Shown piece after piece: positions 61,946-64,000 of a stretch of DNA of 64,000 bases (position 1 is the first letter of the stretch; the number at the start of each line of letters is the position of its first letter). The stretch is from Paracidovorax avenae ATCC 19860 (GTDB lineage: Bacteria > Pseudomonadota > Gammaproteobacteria > Burkholderiales > Burkholderiaceae_C): NCBI RefSeq assembly GCF_000176855.2, contig NC_015138.1, positions 3,534,001 to 3,598,000 of the forward strand, written 5' to 3'. The notes beneath the pieces were generated by a model. The model made no database searches. It saw nothing but the letters and a program-made list of their open reading frames with translations, and was not told the origin of the DNA. The position numbers were made by a program, and so were the translations under genes.

Positions 61946-61964
61946 TTTTTTTTGGGGTGCGGGG

Positions 61965-62662
61965 GCCGGGTCTCGCCCCGGCGGGCGAGCTACTTTTCTT
62001 TGCTTCGCCAAAGAAAAGTAGCCAAAAGAAAGGCGACCCTGCTGGATGCGACCCCGGTCGCCCGAGAGGCGAACGGGGCAACCTGGGGTGCTCGGGGGGG
62101 GGGTGCCGTGGAACTCGCTGCGCGCTTGCGCGCTACGCTCGGACAACCACGGCAAGTCAGTTCACGAAGCGGGCGTGTCCTTCGGCACGCCCGCCACCCC
62201 CCCCCCTGCGCGCCCCAGGCGCATCCAGAAGGGGTGACTCGGGCCTTCGCGTTGCTCGGCCTCCAAGCCATCGCTACGCTCGGCCAAAGCCCCGGCGCTC
62301 TGCCCCAAAAAAACGGTGCGCGGTGCAACGCACTCGCGCACCCCAGGCCGAGCGAAGCAATGGCCCGTATGCTGCACCCCGCCCTCGTGTCTGCGCCGAG
62401 GAGCGCAGGGCGCGGGGCGGGCAGGCGTGCCGCAGGACACGCCTGCTTCGTGAACTGACTCGCCGTGGTTGTCCGAGTGCAGCGCGCCAGCGCGAAGCGA
62501 GTTCCACGGCGCCGCCCCGCGACCGAGCACCGCAGGCTGCCCCCTTCGCCCCTCCGGGGCGAAGGGGGTCGCAGACACCAGGGCTCGCCTTTTCTTTGCC
62601 TACTTTCTTTTGGCGAAGCAAAAGAAAGTAGGTGCGCCGCCGGGCGCACACCCCGGCCCCGG
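61965..62662. repeat. 700-bp palindromic element, copy 2
   Basis: This 698-bp element lies between the stops of the AI-2E permease (61945) and the FUSC gene (62670). It aligns along its whole length with copy 1 at 41916-42615. Hairpins at matching places include 61990-62021 (13-bp stem CTACTTTTCTTTG, loop CTTCGC), the CCCCCTTCGCCCC stem with loop TCC near 62539-62567, and the apex 62315-62342 (loop AAC). Stem bases differ from copy 1 but pairing is kept. Both outer ends are followed by T-runs read outward to inward, and homology continues into the 3' ends of both flanking genes. Confidence 0.9.
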
Positions 62663-62669
62663 AAAAAAA

Positions 62670-64000
62670 TCACCCCAACAACTCCCGCGCAGCCCCCTCG
62701 ATCACACCGATCTGCCGGCACACCAGCGCCAGCTGCGTCTGCAGAATCCGCAACGTCTCCGCCGACACCTCCCCCGCACCACCATCCCCTCCCAGCGCCA
62801 TGGCATCCGCCGCCTGCTCCAGCGCGGCCGCCAGCGCCTGCGCGCGTCCGGCATCCTCCAGCGCCGCGCCTTCCTGGCGGCGCAGTGCCGCCGCCAGAGA
62901 CTCCAGCCGCTCGGCCGCGTGCGCCCCGGCCTCCTGGGCCAGGTCCGCGGCAGGGCCCGCAGGCCCCGCCCGGTGCGCGCCCAGGGCGGAGAGATAGCTC
63001 AGCAAGGTGTGCGAAGCCACCAGCATGCGCATGCCGGCCAGCGAATGCGAGCGCACGTGCCGCGGCTCCTGCAGCAGGTGCGAGAGCGTGGTGGAGAACG
63101 CCGCATCCGCGTTGTGCGCATTGCGCCGCGCGAGCCGGTAGTCCAGGTCGTCGGCCTTGCCGGTGGCGTACTGCGAGAGGATCTCGCGCAGGTAATGGGC
63201 ATGCGCGGCCAGGGCCTGGGCCGCCACGGCTGCCAGGCGGCGGCCCTGCCAGTCCGGCAGCACCCACAGCATCGCCACCGCGGCGATGGCGCTGCCGATC
63301 ATCGTGTCCAGCAGGCGCGGCAGGATCAGCCCGTGCGCCGCGCCGGTGGCCTGGTTGAAGCACATGAGCACCAGCAGCGTGATGGCCGCCGTGGCCGTGA
63401 GGTAATGGGTGGTCCGGGTGACGAAGAACAGCACCCCCGCCGCCACCGCGAAGAGCGCCTGCAGCGGCAGGCTCGGGAACAGCCGCAGCAGCGCCCAGCC
63501 CACGACCAGGCCGACGGCCGTGCCGGCGATGCGCTGCGCCACGCGCGCCAGGGTCGCGCCGTAGGTGGGCTGGCACACGAACAGCGTGGCCAGCGGAATC
63601 CAGTAGCCGTGCACGGGATCGATCAGCTGCATCACGCCGTGGCCCGCCGCCAGCGCCAGGGACAACCGCGCCGCGTGCCGGAACAGCGGCGAGCCGCGGT
63701 GCAACTGCGCCCGCACCCGGCCCCAGGCGTCGGCCAGCGAACGCGGCGAGCGGTCCAGCAGGCTGCTGTCTCCCACCCGCTCCCCGCCGTCGGGATGGGT
63801 CGCAGCGTCGAGCTGCGCATCGAGGGTGGCGAGGTTGCGCGCCAGCGCGCGCAGGCTGCGCAGGGGGCGTTGCCATTCGGTCCGGCCCTGGACTTCCAGG
63901 TAGGCGACCGCGTCGCGCAGGTCGGCCATGGCCCGCGCCACGGCACCGTCCCGCTCGAAGGGCTGGTGCATCTGCAGCGCCTGGGCGATGCGCGCGCATT
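62670..64000 (-). CDS. FUSC/YccS-family membrane protein (C-terminal part)
   Basis: The frame is open to the right edge (ARIAQALQ precedes the first internal Met), so the start lies outside; at least 443 residues are seen. A soluble N-terminal stretch precedes five or six helices of the fusaric-acid-resistance-like domain (HGYWIPLATLFVCQPTYGATLARVAQRIAG, then VGLVVGWALL and TATAAITLLVLMCF). A long cytoplasmic helical domain follows. These proteins resemble efflux pumps for aromatic acids but the substrate is unknown. The last 40 codons are G/T-ending, unlike the rest, and the gene ends ELLG within sequence matching the permease on the other side of the palindromic element. Confidence 0.85.
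   Translation of the reverse strand, partial: CARIAQALQMHQPFERDGAVARAMADLRDAVAYLEVQGRTEWQRPLRSLRALARNLATLDAQLDAATHPDGGERVGDSSLLDRSPRSLADAWGRVRAQLHRGSPLFRHAARLSLALAAGHGVMQLIDPVHGYWIPLATLFVCQPTYGATLARVAQRIAGTAVGLVVGWALLRLFPSLPLQALFAVAAGVLFFVTRTTHYLTATAAITLLVLMCFNQATGAAHGLILPRLLDTMIGSAIAAVAMLWVLPDWQGRRLAAVAAQALAAHAHYLREILSQYATGKADDLDYRLARRNAHNADAAFSTTLSHLLQEPRHVRSHSLAGMRMLVASHTLLSYLSALGAHRAGPAGPAADLAQEAGAHAAERLESLAAALRRQEGAALEDAGRAQALAAALEQAADAMALGGDGGAGEVSAETLRILQTQLALVCRQIGVIEGAARELLG

Overview
The window is very GC-rich, densely packed chromosomal DNA with almost no stop-to-start space. Gene content (flhDC master flagellar regulators, Tat-exported MetQ and TRAP receptor, SfnB-type dehydrogenases, the GlgE glucan pathway, large Rhs protein) and C/G-ending codons point to a betaproteobacterium of the Comamonadaceae, most likely Acidovorax. 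That assignment is recognition from protein character, not a database match. No rRNA, tRNA, CRISPR, prophage or transposase gene was found.

Layout. 1-2.4 kb: the 3' part of a berberine-bridge-type flavin oxidase, converging on a PAS-PAS-GGDEF diguanylate cyclase. 2.6-13 kb (minus strand): a complete RND efflux operon mdtA-mdtB-mdtC-outer-membrane factor, followed closely by uppP; mdtB carries an in-frame tandem 84-bp repeat insertion. 13.2-18.4 kb: a small two-helix membrane protein, a LytS/AlgZ-type kinase with a LytTR regulator, a LysE-type exporter, a chemoreceptor-like sensor with no signalling module, an orphan CcmA-like ATPase and a small unknown protein. 18.4-27.3 kb: molybdate regulator modE and transporter modABC, separated by a 1720-residue Rhs protein whose C-terminal tip looks like a caspase-fold peptidase. 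27.4-38.9 kb: an adenylosuccinate-lyase-like enzyme, a BCCT osmolyte carrier, then glgB-glgE-treS/pep2 (trehalose to alpha-glucan) and an MscS-related membrane protein, which reads as an osmotic-stress and storage locus. 39.2-43.8 kb: TRAP transporter genes dctQM and, converging on them, the receptor dctP. 44-47.1 kb: xseB-ispA-dxs (isoprenoid precursors). 47.4-57.6 kb: a Rieske oxygenase, a DMT exporter, then a sulfur-flavoured run (mercaptopyruvate sulfurtransferase, metQNI, two SfnB-like dehydrogenases, a flavin monooxygenase). 58-60.5 kb: flhDC, and on the other strand two FlgO/FlgP-like lipoproteins. 60.6-64 kb: an AI-2E-family permease and a FUSC-family protein that runs off the right edge.

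The most unusual content is non-coding: two copies (41916-42615 and 61965-62662) of a roughly 700-bp, almost fully self-complementary element. Each fills the space between the stop codons of two convergent genes, is built of nested hairpins, and shows base changes between copies that preserve pairing. I do not recognise it as a named element. Several genes that end next to it switch codon usage sharply in their last 30-40 codons.
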